DNA of 44,196 nt, taken from NCBI GenBank assembly GCA_945911685.1, contig CAMEAW010000009.1, positions 1 to 44,196 of the forward strand, in the 5' to 3' direction. The notes beneath the pieces are model-generated. The model was not told the origin of the DNA, did no database searches, and worked only from the letters and a program-made list of their open reading frames with translations. The translations under genes were made by a program, and so were the position numbers. Below are positions 33,766 through 42,137 of the stretch, one piece after another; position 1 is the stretch's first letter; every line of letters starts with the position of its first letter. The stretch is from Bordetella parapertussis (lineage in GTDB: Bacteria; Pseudomonadota; Gammaproteobacteria; Burkholderiales; Burkholderiaceae_B).

Positions 33766-34197
33766 TTAGTGCAAAAGACCTGGGGTGTCGTGTAGTTCGA
33801 GTAAGCCTGTTTGCTCGGGTGCTGCCGAGGCATGATGCATCACAAGACGCCAACCCGTCGGGCCTTTGTGATAGACGTTGGTGGCATAGCAGTGCGCGAT
33901 TTCGGTGCCTGTTTGGCTGCGTACGGTGATTTGTTCAATCAGCGAATGGACCGTACTCATCATGCTTTGCGTGGTGACAAGCTTGGCTGGGCGAATGTGC
34001 AAGGCGCCTTGGGCCAAGATCTCTTGCCACGATTCTTTTACGGCATGTAGGCCCACCATACGCAGACCACCCGGGTGGACGCAGATGATCTCTTCGTCGT
34101 CAGACCACACTTGCATCAAGCGGTTGAGGTCTGCTCGCTCAAGCGCATCGTAAAAAGCGAGCTCAGCTTCTTCGGGCGTTGCGAACATAACCGGCAT
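33766..34197 (-). CDS. SnoaL/NTF2-like domain protein
   Basis: The 143-residue cone-shaped NTF2-fold protein begins TPEEAELAFYDALERADLNR, has VWSDDEEIICVHPGG in the pocket region, and ends with a long beta-sheet (CYATNVYHKGPTGWRLVMHH). Relatives include SnoaL-like and DUF4440 proteins with ligand-binding or ketosteroid isomerase-like roles. No catalytic residue set can be assigned. It lies 12 bp before the hydrolase and 11 bp after the zinc-finger gene, likely one operon. Confidence 0.85.
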   Translation of the reverse strand: MPVMFATPEEAELAFYDALERADLNRLMQVWSDDEEIICVHPGGLRMVGLHAVKESWQEILAQGALHIRPAKLVTTQSMMSTVHSLIEQITVRSQTGTEIAHCYATNVYHKGPTGWRLVMHHASAAPEQTGLLELHDTPGLLH

Positions 34198-34208
34198 ATA
34201 TGTGGCTC

Positions 34209-34418
34209 TTAATGGCCGTGCACAACGGTGCCGGCCGCTAGCTGGTAATGCGTGCCACAGTAGGGGCAGTTGACCTCACCCGTGCGTGTGACGTCGAGAA
34301 ACACGCGCGGATGCATGCTCCAGAGGGGGGCGCGTGGGCCAGGGCAATGCAGGGGCAAGTCGGCCGCACCAACTTGCACGGGAGCTTGATCTTTGCCAGA
34401 GGCAGAAGCTTGCGTCAT
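34209..34418 (-). CDS. zf-CHCC zinc-finger protein (NDUFS6-like)
   Basis: The 69-residue protein carries the zf-CHCC motif: C25 in LPLHCPGP, H36 in WSMHPRVFLD, and C51 and C54 in CPYCGTHY. The family resembles the zinc-binding part of mitochondrial complex I subunit NDUFS6 and is widespread in proteobacteria as a lone small protein. ATG 34418 is chosen over a TTG four codons upstream. It is the first gene of the zf-CHCC, SnoaL, yheT-like set. Confidence 0.9.
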   Translation of the reverse strand: MTQASASGKDQAPVQVGAADLPLHCPGPRAPLWSMHPRVFLDVTRTGEVNCPYCGTHYQLAAGTVVHGH

Positions 34419-34512
34419 CGCGAATCTCAAAGAAAAATTGGATAGTCAGAGTGTACCAAGCGCGCAGTCTACAATAGCGGCAATTGTGACAAACGCGTAA
34501 AAAACTGTCTGA

Positions 34513-34803
34513 TCTGTTGACCCCCCCTCTACGTTGCATGCTTTGCGCGAGCAACACTGTTTCTTTCTAGGTGCGGTGATTCCGTCTTGGTTTCTTTGGC
34601 AAGTGATGTCTTTGATTGTTATCAGTCTGGGCAACGTTGTGCCAGAGTCTTGGTCGATTGATTTTGCTGCCACGTTGGCCCTGTTTGCCTTGATGTTGCC
34701 TTTAACGAATACCCGACCGATCCTTCTCTCGGTGGTAGCCGCTGCGCGGGTTGTTACTGTTGTTTTAGGGTCGCATACAGGCTCGCATTGCTCTTGGCGC
34801 TAG
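34513..34803 (+). pseudogene. Remnant of an AzlC-family branched-chain amino acid exporter
   Basis: An open frame encodes a hydrophobic stretch, CFFLGAVIPSWFLWQ, then ESWSIDFAATLALFALMLPL and NTRPILLSVVAA. These match the C-terminal half of AzlC/YgaZ permeases (FLGA..lW..WQ, sw.lDFA..L.fiaL..P, +RP.l..), recalled from memory. The N-terminal half (about 130 residues) is absent: a stop codon lies at 34510-34512, upstream sequence is unrelated, and there is no azlD after it. It fills most of the otherwise empty 484-bp gap between the zf-CHCC gene and rhlE; the last 100 bp show nothing clear. Confidence 0.55.
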
Positions 34804-34902
34804 GGGGAATCCCGAACCGAGGGGCTCGACTGGAGTACACTAGTGAGTGTTTCCTTAAATAATTCAATGACTTCAATCATTTAAACTACTCGACTCTACT
34901 AC

Positions 34903-36414
34903 TTGACCTCTAATACTCAACCTACCGATACGCCTGTCGCCGCAAGCCCCACTTTTTTAGAAATCGGGTTGCATCCAGCGCTGTTACAAGCCGTGATTGA
35001 TACCGGCTACACCATTCCTACCCCAATTCAGGCGCAAGCTGTTCCGCTTGCGATGGCTGGGCAAGATGTGATGGGTGCGGCGCAGACAGGCACTGGCAAA
35101 ACGGCTGCGTTCACGTTGCCGATTCTGCATCGCTTGATGGCTTTTGCCAACAGCAGCGCCTCGCCGGCCCGCCATCCTGTACGTGCTTTGATTTTGACGC
35201 CCACCCGAGAGCTTGCAGACCAGGTTGCCGAAAGCGTCAAGCGCTACGGTAAGCTCACACCTCTGCGCTCGACAGTCGTGTTTGGTGGTGTCGACATTAA
35301 TCCGCAAAAAGAGGCTTTGCGCAATGGTTGCGAAGTTTTGATCGCGACGCCTGGGCGTTTGCTGGATCACGTCGAGCAACGTAACGTCAACTTAAGCCAA
35401 GTTGGTATTTTGGTCTTAGACGAAGCCGACCGCATGCTCGATATGGGTTTCTTGCCTGATCTTGAGCGCATCATTCGTCTGTTGCCCACGCCGCGGCAAA
35501 CACTGCTGTTCTCGGCAACCTTTAGCAACGACATCCGCAAGCTCGGACGCACCTATTTAAACAGCCCAATCGAAATTGAAGTGGCAGGGCGCAACGCGAC
35601 CGCCGACACCGTCACGCAAATCGCCTATTCCATGTCGGGCGATGCCAAGCGCGCCGCTGTGGTGCATTTGGTAAAGTCGCGCGGCCTTAAGCAAGTGATC
35701 GTGTTTTCAAATACCAAAATTGGCACCGGCCGTTTGGCGCGCCAACTTGAACTCGATGGCGTGCGTGCCGAATCGATCCACGGTGATAAAACGCAAGGCG
35801 ATCGAATGAAAGCCCTCGAGGCGTTCAAGGCCGGCGAACTCGAAGTGTTGGTTGCCACGGATGTGGCCGCTCGTGGCTTGGATGTGGCGGGTATTCCTTG
35901 TGTGATCAATTACGATTTGCCGCATAGCGCCGAAGATTATGTGCATCGGATTGGTCGTACCGGTCGCGCGGGCGCCTTGGGCGAAGCTATCTCATTATTT
36001 GCCCCGTCTGAAGAAAAGTATTTGCTCGACATTGAAAAACTGATTAAAACGCCGATCGTGCGGGGCACGCTCGAAATCCCCGGCGAGTTATTGGCACGGG
36101 GTGCCTCGCGTGAAGATTCGCGTCCAAGTCGGGCAAGCTTCGGTTCAGAGCGCAGCCCCAGCGGTTCGACCGCTGAGCGTAGCCATGGCGGGCGAAGCGC
36201 TTCAAGCGACCGCCCAGACCGCGGCGCACGGCCGAGTCGTTACAACGCCCCAGCGAAGCCGATTGATGATTTTTTTACAAAGCCTTACCAGCCCTCGGCA
36301 GCCTCTTTGGCCGCTGCGGCGCAAGCGCCCCCTACGAGTTTGAAAAAGCCTTCGTTATTGGCCAAGCGGCCAGTCGGTTTGTTACTCGGTGCTGCGCAAA
36401 AAAAACCTGCTTAA
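34903..36414 (+). CDS. rhlE: DEAD-box RNA helicase RhlE
   Basis: The 503-residue ATP-dependent RNA helicase has the Q-motif (FLEIGLHPALL...IPTPIQ), motif I AQTGTGKTAAF, Ia PTRELADQV, II DEADRMLDMGF, III SAT, and VI HRIGRTGRAG. A low-complexity Ser/Arg/Pro-rich C-terminal tail follows from about residue 400. Such helicases act in ribosome assembly and mRNA decay, often at low temperature. The start is a TTG at 34903: the frame is closed by a TAA at 34882 and no ATG lies between it and the Q-motif. Confidence 0.95.
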   Translation: MTSNTQPTDTPVAASPTFLEIGLHPALLQAVIDTGYTIPTPIQAQAVPLAMAGQDVMGAAQTGTGKTAAFTLPILHRLMAFANSSASPARHPVRALILTPTRELADQVAESVKRYGKLTPLRSTVVFGGVDINPQKEALRNGCEVLIATPGRLLDHVEQRNVNLSQVGILVLDEADRMLDMGFLPDLERIIRLLPTPRQTLLFSATFSNDIRKLGRTYLNSPIEIEVAGRNATADTVTQIAYSMSGDAKRAAVVHLVKSRGLKQVIVFSNTKIGTGRLARQLELDGVRAESIHGDKTQGDRMKALEAFKAGELEVLVATDVAARGLDVAGIPCVINYDLPHSAEDYVHRIGRTGRAGALGEAISLFAPSEEKYLLDIEKLIKTPIVRGTLEIPGELLARGASREDSRPSRASFGSERSPSGSTAERSHGGRSASSDRPDRGARPSRYNAPAKPIDDFFTKPYQPSAASLAAAAQAPPTSLKKPSLLAKRPVGLLLGAAQKKPA

Positions 36415-36456
36415 ATCGTTGCTGATAGGTGACGGTCTAAACGAACGTGCAGTACA

Positions 36457-36548
36457 CGCTTGCAAAATGAGTGTGCTGAGCGAAGATTGAGCACTCGCTT
36501 GCAGAATGACTCTCCAAAGCAAACCTTCAGTAATCGCTTGCGCGCTGA
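36457..36548. repeat. Three degenerate 39-bp repeats after rhlE
   Basis: CGCTTGCAAAATGA (36457), CGCTTGCAGAATGA (36496) and CGCTTGCGCGCTGA (36535) start exactly 39 bp apart. Copies 1 and 2 agree at about 27 of 39 positions; copy 3 keeps mainly the CGCTTGC core. They lie in the 149-bp gap between convergent rhlE and the thioredoxin-like gene. Confidence 0.5.
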
Positions 36549-36563
36549 TCATTCAGGATGAAA

Positions 36564-36974
36564 TTAGGTGCTTTGGCTTAGAGCGATTAATTGCGCAATT
36601 AAATCCTCTGGCAAACCCGTAGTTTGCGATTGACCCGGTTGCTGCATGGTCTGAATCAGGCGATTGAGGTGCTCGATGTGAGGGAGCAGGGTGCCTAAAA
36701 ACCGCACGTTTTCGCCTTGCACAATCGCTATCGTCGGAAAATTTTCAACATCCTCGTCACCCAGCAGTTCGGGATAATCCTCGATGTCGGCCCATACGAA
36801 ACAAGCCTGAGGATATTGCAGACCAAGCGTTTCGAACTTTGGTTGATACGCTTTACACGCGTCGCACCACGCGGCACAAAAACACAAGATCACTGTGCCT
36901 TCGGGCGATGCAAGGGCTTTAGCAAGTGTCGGTGAGTTTGGAAAATACACGTTTTCGTCAGCACAAGAGATCAA
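36564..36974 (-). CDS. Thioredoxin-like protein
   Basis: The 136-residue thioredoxin-fold protein has the active-site motif WCDAC (C37, C40) in CFCAAWCDACKAYQPKF and the cis-proline loop VENFPTIAIV. It has no signal peptide, so it is cytoplasmic. The C-terminal 35 residues are an extra helix. The start is uncertain: the frame opens at TTG 36974 (a TAG is three codons upstream) and has no ATG before the conserved region. It may reduce disulfides in cytoplasmic partners; the partner is unknown. Confidence 0.85.
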   Translation of the reverse strand: MISCADENVYFPNSPTLAKALASPEGTVILCFCAAWCDACKAYQPKFETLGLQYPQACFVWADIEDYPELLGDEDVENFPTIAIVQGENVRFLGTLLPHIEHLNRLIQTMQQPGQSQTTGLPEDLIAQLIALSQST

Positions 36975-37176
36975 GTTTGTCTATGATAGCCTCGTTTAGG
37001 TTTCTGGCCAGGTCTGCCCGCTTGTTGCGCGCTCTTGCACCTTTGGCGGGCTTTTGTTCGGTGTGGCTTGTTCGTTGGTTGCGCTCTTTCGCACTGTCCG
37101 ATGGCTTTTATTGGGCTTGTGCTGCTCACCTGCTGCGTCATCTTGCGCAATTGAATGTCTTCTGGAGAATTTCGCG

Positions 37177-37956
37177 TTGAATCCAAGTCAAGCAACTCAG
37201 CAATCGTTAGGTTTAGAGGGGGTGGGGCAGGCGTTTGGTCGCGCATTGGTTTCGCAATGCCATCCTCGCATGTTGTTTGCCTTATTGATGCCGTTTTTGA
37301 TTGTGCTGGGGGCTGTGATCGTCCTGCTGATTGTGGCACTGGGCCCGCTCACCTCTTGGTTAAGCCAGCAAGTGAGCGATTCGACTATGTTGCTCGAAGC
37401 GAACGACTGGTTAGTGTCGATCGGCTTGTTCTCGTTGTTGTCGGTCAAGGCCTGGATGCTGACCTTCATTGCGATCATGCTGCTACTACCGGCTTCGGGG
37501 ATTCTTGGTTTGGCGGTTGCCGCCGTGTTTGTGATGCCCTTGGTGGTCTCGCATTTGTCGCAACATCGCTATGCTGAGGTCTCGAGGCGGGGCGAATACG
37601 CCTTTGTGGTGAGCTTTTGGAATGCGCTGTGGGTGAGTGTGGTCTTTTTGTTGGGCTGGGTGCTGACACTTCCTTTTTGGTTATTTCCGCCGCTGGGCCT
37701 GCTGGTATCGCTGTTGTGGTGGACGTTTGCTTTTTCTCGCATGATGCGCCTAGACTCGATCGTTGAGCACGCAAGTGCCGTCGAGCGAAAAATTCTATTG
37801 GCGCGTCACGGCACTGGGTTTTGGGTGATTGGGTTTTTCTGTGCCTGCCTAAATTTACTTCCTCCGGCGTGGGTGTTTTTGCCGGTCTTCTCGGGTTTGG
37901 TTTATACGCATTACGGGCTGGCAAGCTTGCGTCAGCTTCGTAGCGAAATAGACTAA
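37177..37956 (+). CDS. EI24 domain (CysZ-like) integral membrane protein
   Basis: The 259-residue membrane protein has about six hydrophobic segments and the EI24 pattern: a short cytoplasmic start (GVGQAFGRALVSQCHPRML), LLPASGILGLAVAAVFVMPL, then SFWNALWVSVVFLLGWVL. The family includes the sulfate transporter CysZ, but betaproteobacterial members are uncharacterised. I chose TTG 37177 because it has a clear GGAGAA ribosome site eight bases upstream and removes a cysteine-rich extension that lacks family character. Confidence 0.82.
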   Translation: MNPSQATQQSLGLEGVGQAFGRALVSQCHPRMLFALLMPFLIVLGAVIVLLIVALGPLTSWLSQQVSDSTMLLEANDWLVSIGLFSLLSVKAWMLTFIAIMLLLPASGILGLAVAAVFVMPLVVSHLSQHRYAEVSRRGEYAFVVSFWNALWVSVVFLLGWVLTLPFWLFPPLGLLVSLLWWTFAFSRMMRLDSIVEHASAVERKILLARHGTGFWVIGFFCACLNLLPPAWVFLPVFSGLVYTHYGLASLRQLRSEID

Positions 37957-38060
37957 ATGTTTTTGACTGGCACGCTATAAGTCGACCAAGGTCAGCGCAT
38001 TTGTGCTGAAATGTCGTCTATTCTTAAATTCGATTGACTTCAATTTTTTCTGGAAACATC

Positions 38061-38876
38061 ATGTCTGCTTCTCAAGACAACGCGCGGATTGGTTTGATTA
38101 TCGTGGGCGACGAAATTCTGTCTGGTCGTCGGCAAGACAAGCACATGTCTAAGGTGATCGAATTATTGAGCGCACGTGGCCTACAGTTGTCTTGGGCCAC
38201 AGTCTTGTCCGATGATCGTGCCTTGCTGACAGCGGCCCTTGAACGCAGCTTTGCTTCGGGCGATATCGTGTTTAGCTGCGGTGGGATCGGCGCCACGCCC
38301 GATGACCATACCCGTCAGGCTGCTGCTGCCGCACTGAAATTACCTTTGGCTTTGCACCCCTTTGCCGCTGAGCAGATTGGCCTGCGAGTGGCCGAAACTG
38401 CTGCCAAGGGCGGGGGTAATCCTGATATCAATGCACCTGAAAATCAGCAGCGCTTGCAGATGGGTTATTTTCCGCAAGGTTGCGAGGCGGTCGTCAATCC
38501 GTTTAATCGCATCCCTGGGTTTTTCATTCAAAACCATACGTTTGTGCCGGGGTTTCCGGTGATGGCCTGGCCGATGCTCGAGGCGACGCTTGATAGCCGC
38601 TACGCACACTTGCATCACAAAAATCAGCAGGTTGAACATTCATTCTTGGTCTATGGCATGCCCGAATCGCGGATCACGCCTGCACTCGAGGCGCTCGAGC
38701 AAAAATGGCCAGGCGTGCGAGCCTTTAGTTTGCCCTCAGTGGGTGAGGGTGGCGGGGTGCCCCATATTGAGTTGGGCGTCAAGGGTGACCCCGAGCCGGC
38801 TGCGTTAGCGCTTGAGTTTTTAAGAGCTGAGGCGCTGCGGTTGGGGGCGCGTTACGAGCCGGGTGTGGCTAAGTAG
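38061..38876 (+). CDS. Molybdopterin-binding (MoaB/Mog, CinA N-terminal type) protein
   Basis: The 271-residue protein begins with the MPT-binding domain also found in CinA and MoaB: GLIIVGDEILSGRRQDKH, FSCGGIGATPDDHTRQ. It then extends with an EGGVPHIELGVKGD-type C-terminal region but lacks the CinA NMN-deamidase domain. Substrate and reaction are unknown; homologues are annotated competence/damage-inducible protein A or molybdopterin-binding. ATG 38061 has GGAAA upstream. Its 3' end overlaps the convergent acyl-CoA ligase by 8 bp. Confidence 0.88.
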   Translation: MSASQDNARIGLIIVGDEILSGRRQDKHMSKVIELLSARGLQLSWATVLSDDRALLTAALERSFASGDIVFSCGGIGATPDDHTRQAAAAALKLPLALHPFAAEQIGLRVAETAAKGGGNPDINAPENQQRLQMGYFPQGCEAVVNPFNRIPGFFIQNHTFVPGFPVMAWPMLEATLDSRYAHLHHKNQQVEHSFLVYGMPESRITPALEALEQKWPGVRAFSLPSVGEGGGVPHIELGVKGDPEPAALALEFLRAEALRLGARYEPGVAK

Positions 38877-40590
38877 CGAGCTTCTCTAGCGCAAGCTCTC
38901 TGAGTTTGACGCGCTGAAATTTTTGTCCGTTGGCACTGGCAGTCGTTGGAAACTCGTCCACGAACCAAAGGTGTGCTGGGATCTTAAAAGCGGCGAGTGT
39001 CTGTGCGACACCGCGAAGTGTTACGTTCACGTCCGGTGGACACTGTTTGTTTTTTGCAATTGCAAAGGCCACTGCACGCGGCTGACCGTTGATCTCGACA
39101 CCCACTACTTGCGCGCTTTCAATGTCGGGCTGTGCAGCTAAGACATCTTCGATTTCAGCCGGGTCTACTAAAAAGCCACCCAGGCGCATGGTGTCGCCCA
39201 TGCGTGATTGATACACAAAACTGTTATCACCGCGCAAGTAGCCTAGATCACCCGTTTTAAAGTAACCGTCTGGGGTAAAAGCTTGCGCAGTCGCCTCGGG
39301 GTTATTGAAGTAGCCTTTGAAGAGGGTAGGTGATTTGATCTCGAGCTCACCTGACAAGCCCCTAGCGCAGAGTTCTAAGGTGTCAGGGTCGCGTACTCGC
39401 ACTGACGCGAGTGCGCCGGCCGCGGGTGTTCCGCCGCCCAGCACGCGTTCTTCGAGCGGCAGCTCGGCGGCCTGGGCTGAAAATAAAGAATGCACTTCGC
39501 TCGAGCCATAGAGACCTCGCATCGGAAACCCTCTTGGGATAAGCTCTTGTGCGAGTTCAATAAAGCGTGCACTAAAGGCCGCAAAACCAAACAGCTTAAG
39601 TGAGGTAAAGGCGATGGGCTCTGGGTTTTGCTCGGCAAAGCGACGCAGCATTTCGTCGCTACCAAAAATGTGCGTGATCTGGTGCTGCTTGATTAACTGA
39701 CTAGCCGAGGCCACGTCAAAAAAGTCCATTAGCACGACTGGCATTTTGGCTGCGATGGCAGCGAGCGCGCTATCTAGCCCGTACACGCCGCAGAGCGGCA
39801 GAGCGGTCAGTAACGCATCACCGGATGCGCCGAACTGATAGCCCGTCGCGATGTGTCGTACGTGCTCGCTGAGAGTCTTTTGCGTGTGAACGACAAGCTT
39901 TGGACCTTTCGTAGTGCCCGAGGTTGTGAAAAAAATAACGGGTAAGTCTTCAAGTGCTGGGGATTGAGTATGGTCTGGATTTGGTTCTGGTTGTGCAAGC
40001 GCGTGAGTATCGGACTGCGTCTGTTCGAAAGCATCAACCGTTGTGCGTCGCTGTGATGTGTCGCCGAACGCTTTGGACGGATGACTCGAAGGTCTAGCCG
40101 ACGGTTTTGCGAGCGTGGGCAAAAAGCGTACAACCGGTCTGCCCAACAGAGTTGTAGGCGTGTTGTCATCGGTATCGACCATCATGATCGTCTTGAGATG
40201 CGTCAAATGACTTGCATCAACACCTTTAATCACCTCGGCAAAATCAATTTTGCGAAAATTCAGCTGCAGGATTAAAAACTGTGCGTGCGAATTCGCCAAA
40301 ATGTAGTGCACTTCGTGGCTACGGTATTTTGTATTGACGGCAACTAGTGTGGCACCCAAACGCGCAAGCGCAAAAAAGATAGCAAGCCATTCAACGCGGT
40401 TGATGAGCCACACGGCAACATGATCGCCACGCTTAACGCCTTGTTGACCGAGCCATGTTTCAGTGTCTTGTACGAGTTGTTCAAACTGCAAATACGAAAT
40501 GTGCTGACCCTCTTGGATCAGCATGGTTGCATTGGGTGCTTGAACGAAGTGATGCTCATAGACCGAGCGCAATGTATACGAATGCGTCAT
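38869..40590 (-). CDS. AMP-dependent acyl-CoA synthetase (second ligase)
   Basis: The 573-residue ANL-superfamily enzyme has the adenylation motif IFFTTSGTTKGPKLVVHT (residues 219-236), GGGTPAAGALASVRV, the hinge-region DGYFKTGDLGYLRGD, and the catalytic lysine in NGQKFQRVKLREL. An extra polar, Ser/Pro/Gln-rich stretch at residues 161-212 lies just before the adenylation motif. It differs from the ligase at 3627-5150. The gene follows livF by 81 bp in the same direction, suggesting that the imported acid is activated by this enzyme. Confidence 0.9.
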   Translation of the reverse strand: MTHSYTLRSVYEHHFVQAPNATMLIQEGQHISYLQFEQLVQDTETWLGQQGVKRGDHVAVWLINRVEWLAIFFALARLGATLVAVNTKYRSHEVHYILANSHAQFLILQLNFRKIDFAEVIKGVDASHLTHLKTIMMVDTDDNTPTTLLGRPVVRFLPTLAKPSARPSSHPSKAFGDTSQRRTTVDAFEQTQSDTHALAQPEPNPDHTQSPALEDLPVIFFTTSGTTKGPKLVVHTQKTLSEHVRHIATGYQFGASGDALLTALPLCGVYGLDSALAAIAAKMPVVLMDFFDVASASQLIKQHQITHIFGSDEMLRRFAEQNPEPIAFTSLKLFGFAAFSARFIELAQELIPRGFPMRGLYGSSEVHSLFSAQAAELPLEERVLGGGTPAAGALASVRVRDPDTLELCARGLSGELEIKSPTLFKGYFNNPEATAQAFTPDGYFKTGDLGYLRGDNSFVYQSRMGDTMRLGGFLVDPAEIEDVLAAQPDIESAQVVGVEINGQPRAVAFAIAKNKQCPPDVNVTLRGVAQTLAAFKIPAHLWFVDEFPTTASANGQKFQRVKLRELALEKLAT

Positions 40591-40671
40591 GTCAATAAAG
40601 GCTCTGTCGCAAGGCGTCCAGTTGCGACATATGAATAACGTTCTTTATGCAACATGGCCAGCCAAAAGGTA

Positions 40672-41388
40672 TTAATACAGTTCCATGAGATCGGCATTAT
40701 TGCTAAAGGCCTCGGGTGTGCCTTCACGAATCAATTGTCCTGATTTCATGACGATGACACGATCTGAAATTTTGAGTGCTTCGCGGATATTTTGTTCGAC
40801 GATCAAGATCGACATCTTGCGTTCTTGTTGGAGGGCACGTAAAGGGCCCGCCAAATCTTGAAAAAGTTTTGGCGCTAAGCCAATCGAGGGCTCGTCGAGC
40901 AAGAGGCAGCGAGGCTGGCCAAGCAAGGCTCGACCTAACGACACCATTTGTTGCTGGCCGCCCGACAGAGTACCTGCGCGTTGTGTGTAAAACTTTTTGA
41001 TCATCGGGAGGACGGTCATCACCCACTCAAGCCGAGCAGCCTGCTCGCCTGCGGGGATGCCGTTCGCCCAAAAACCCAACCGCATAATTTCGGCAACGGT
41101 TAAGCCAGGAAAGATGCCTCGGCCTTCGGGCACCATTGCGATACTTGCAGCGTTCATGCCACGCGGATCGGGCTTAGTAATCGTGTTCCCTTCAAGTATG
41201 ATCGTGCCTTCAGCAAGTGGCACAAGGCCAAACAAAGCTTTCAATAAGGTCGACTTACCGGCGCCATTGTGCCCGATCAGGCAGAGTACCTCGTTATAGC
41301 CAAGATTCACGTTAAAGTTGTCAAGTACAGGCCTGCCGCCATAACCAACGCGCAGGTTCTTGGCTTCAAGAAAATTAGCCGCGGTCAT
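40672..41388 (-). CDS. livF: Liv-type ABC transporter ATP-binding protein LivF
   Basis: The 238-residue ATPase subunit has Walker A GHNGAGKSTLLKALFG, signature LSGGQQQMVSLGRAL, Walker B CLLLDEPSIGLAP and the LivF-type C-terminus with VEQNIREALKISDR. It powers uptake by LivHM with LivG. Its ATG overlaps the livG stop by 4 bp. The family is shared by branched-chain amino acid, urea, amide and aromatic acid transporters, so ligand identity depends on the receptor. Confidence 0.95.
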   Translation of the reverse strand: MTAANFLEAKNLRVGYGGRPVLDNFNVNLGYNEVLCLIGHNGAGKSTLLKALFGLVPLAEGTIILEGNTITKPDPRGMNAASIAMVPEGRGIFPGLTVAEIMRLGFWANGIPAGEQAARLEWVMTVLPMIKKFYTQRAGTLSGGQQQMVSLGRALLGQPRCLLLDEPSIGLAPKLFQDLAGPLRALQQERKMSILIVEQNIREALKISDRVIVMKSGQLIREGTPEAFSNNADLMELY

Positions 41389-42137
41389 GCGCGCTCTCCA
41401 AAATAGATGGCTGCCAGATGCGGATCTTTTAAGATGTCTTCAGAGCTGCCTTGGGCAAGCAACTTTCCTTGATCCAAAAATGCGACGCGGTCTGAAAGCT
41501 TAATGACGATGTCAAGGTTGTGTTCAATGATGCAGATTGTGATTCCACGCTTGGCATAATCGCGTAACAAGGTCACGAAGCGATCAAAAGAGCGAGGGTC
41601 TAAGCCTGAGGCGGGCTCGTCAAGCAGCCAGAGCTTCGCCTCGCTTGCCATGATTCGCGCAAGACTTAAAAATTTTCGTTCGGCGTAGGCAAGATCAACT
41701 GCGCGTTCGTGACGTTTCTCGAGTAGTTGGGTTTCAGTCAAAATTTCAGTGACGCGTTGCTCGGCGGCTTGGCGACCGCCTTGCCAAAGCCAACTGCCGC
41801 GCTCTGTCACCGTCATGATGTTTTCTTCGACCGTCATTTGGCTGTACAGACGTAAATCTTGAAAGGTACGTGCGATGCCTAGGCGGGCGACCTGCCAGGG
41901 CTGAGAACCTTTCAGTGGCTTGCCCAACCAATGTATCGTGCCACTGCTCGGGATTAAGTGCCCCGTAATCAGATTAAACAAGGTCGTTTTGCCGGCACCA
42001 TTGGGGCCCACTAAGGTGGTAATGACACCGGCCGGCAGATCGAGCGTCACATCATCAATAGCTTGCAAGCCACCAAAGTTCTTATTGACGTTTCTGATTT
42101 GTAGCAAAATCTCTTGCGGCGAAGTTGAGGTCGTCAT
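41385..42137 (-). CDS. livG: Liv-type ABC transporter ATP-binding protein LivG
   Basis: The 250-residue ATPase has Walker A GPNGAGKTTLFNLITG, the LivG-type ARLGIARTFQDLRLY Q-loop region, and Walker B LWLLDEPASGLDPRS. The canonical LSGG signature is replaced by the variant LAYAERKFLSLARIM, a common feature in LivG-like proteins. The C-terminus is the LivG tail (IIEHNLDIVIKLSDRV, HLAAIYFGERA). It overlaps livM and livF by 4 bp on each side. Confidence 0.95.
   Translation of the reverse strand: MTTSTSPQEILLQIRNVNKNFGGLQAIDDVTLDLPAGVITTLVGPNGAGKTTLFNLITGHLIPSSGTIHWLGKPLKGSQPWQVARLGIARTFQDLRLYSQMTVEENIMTVTERGSWLWQGGRQAAEQRVTEILTETQLLEKRHERAVDLAYAERKFLSLARIMASEAKLWLLDEPASGLDPRSFDRFVTLLRDYAKRGITICIIEHNLDIVIKLSDRVAFLDQGKLLAQGSSEDILKDPHLAAIYFGERA

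Noticed and set aside
37054..37176. N-terminal extension of the EI24 protein
   Set aside because: Cysteine-rich, without family similarity, and the TTG at 37177 has a clear ribosome site.
37992..38008. Hairpin TCAGCGC-ATTT-GTGCTGA after the EI24 gene
   Set aside because: Seven pairs including a G-T, but no T-run follows; not called as a terminator.
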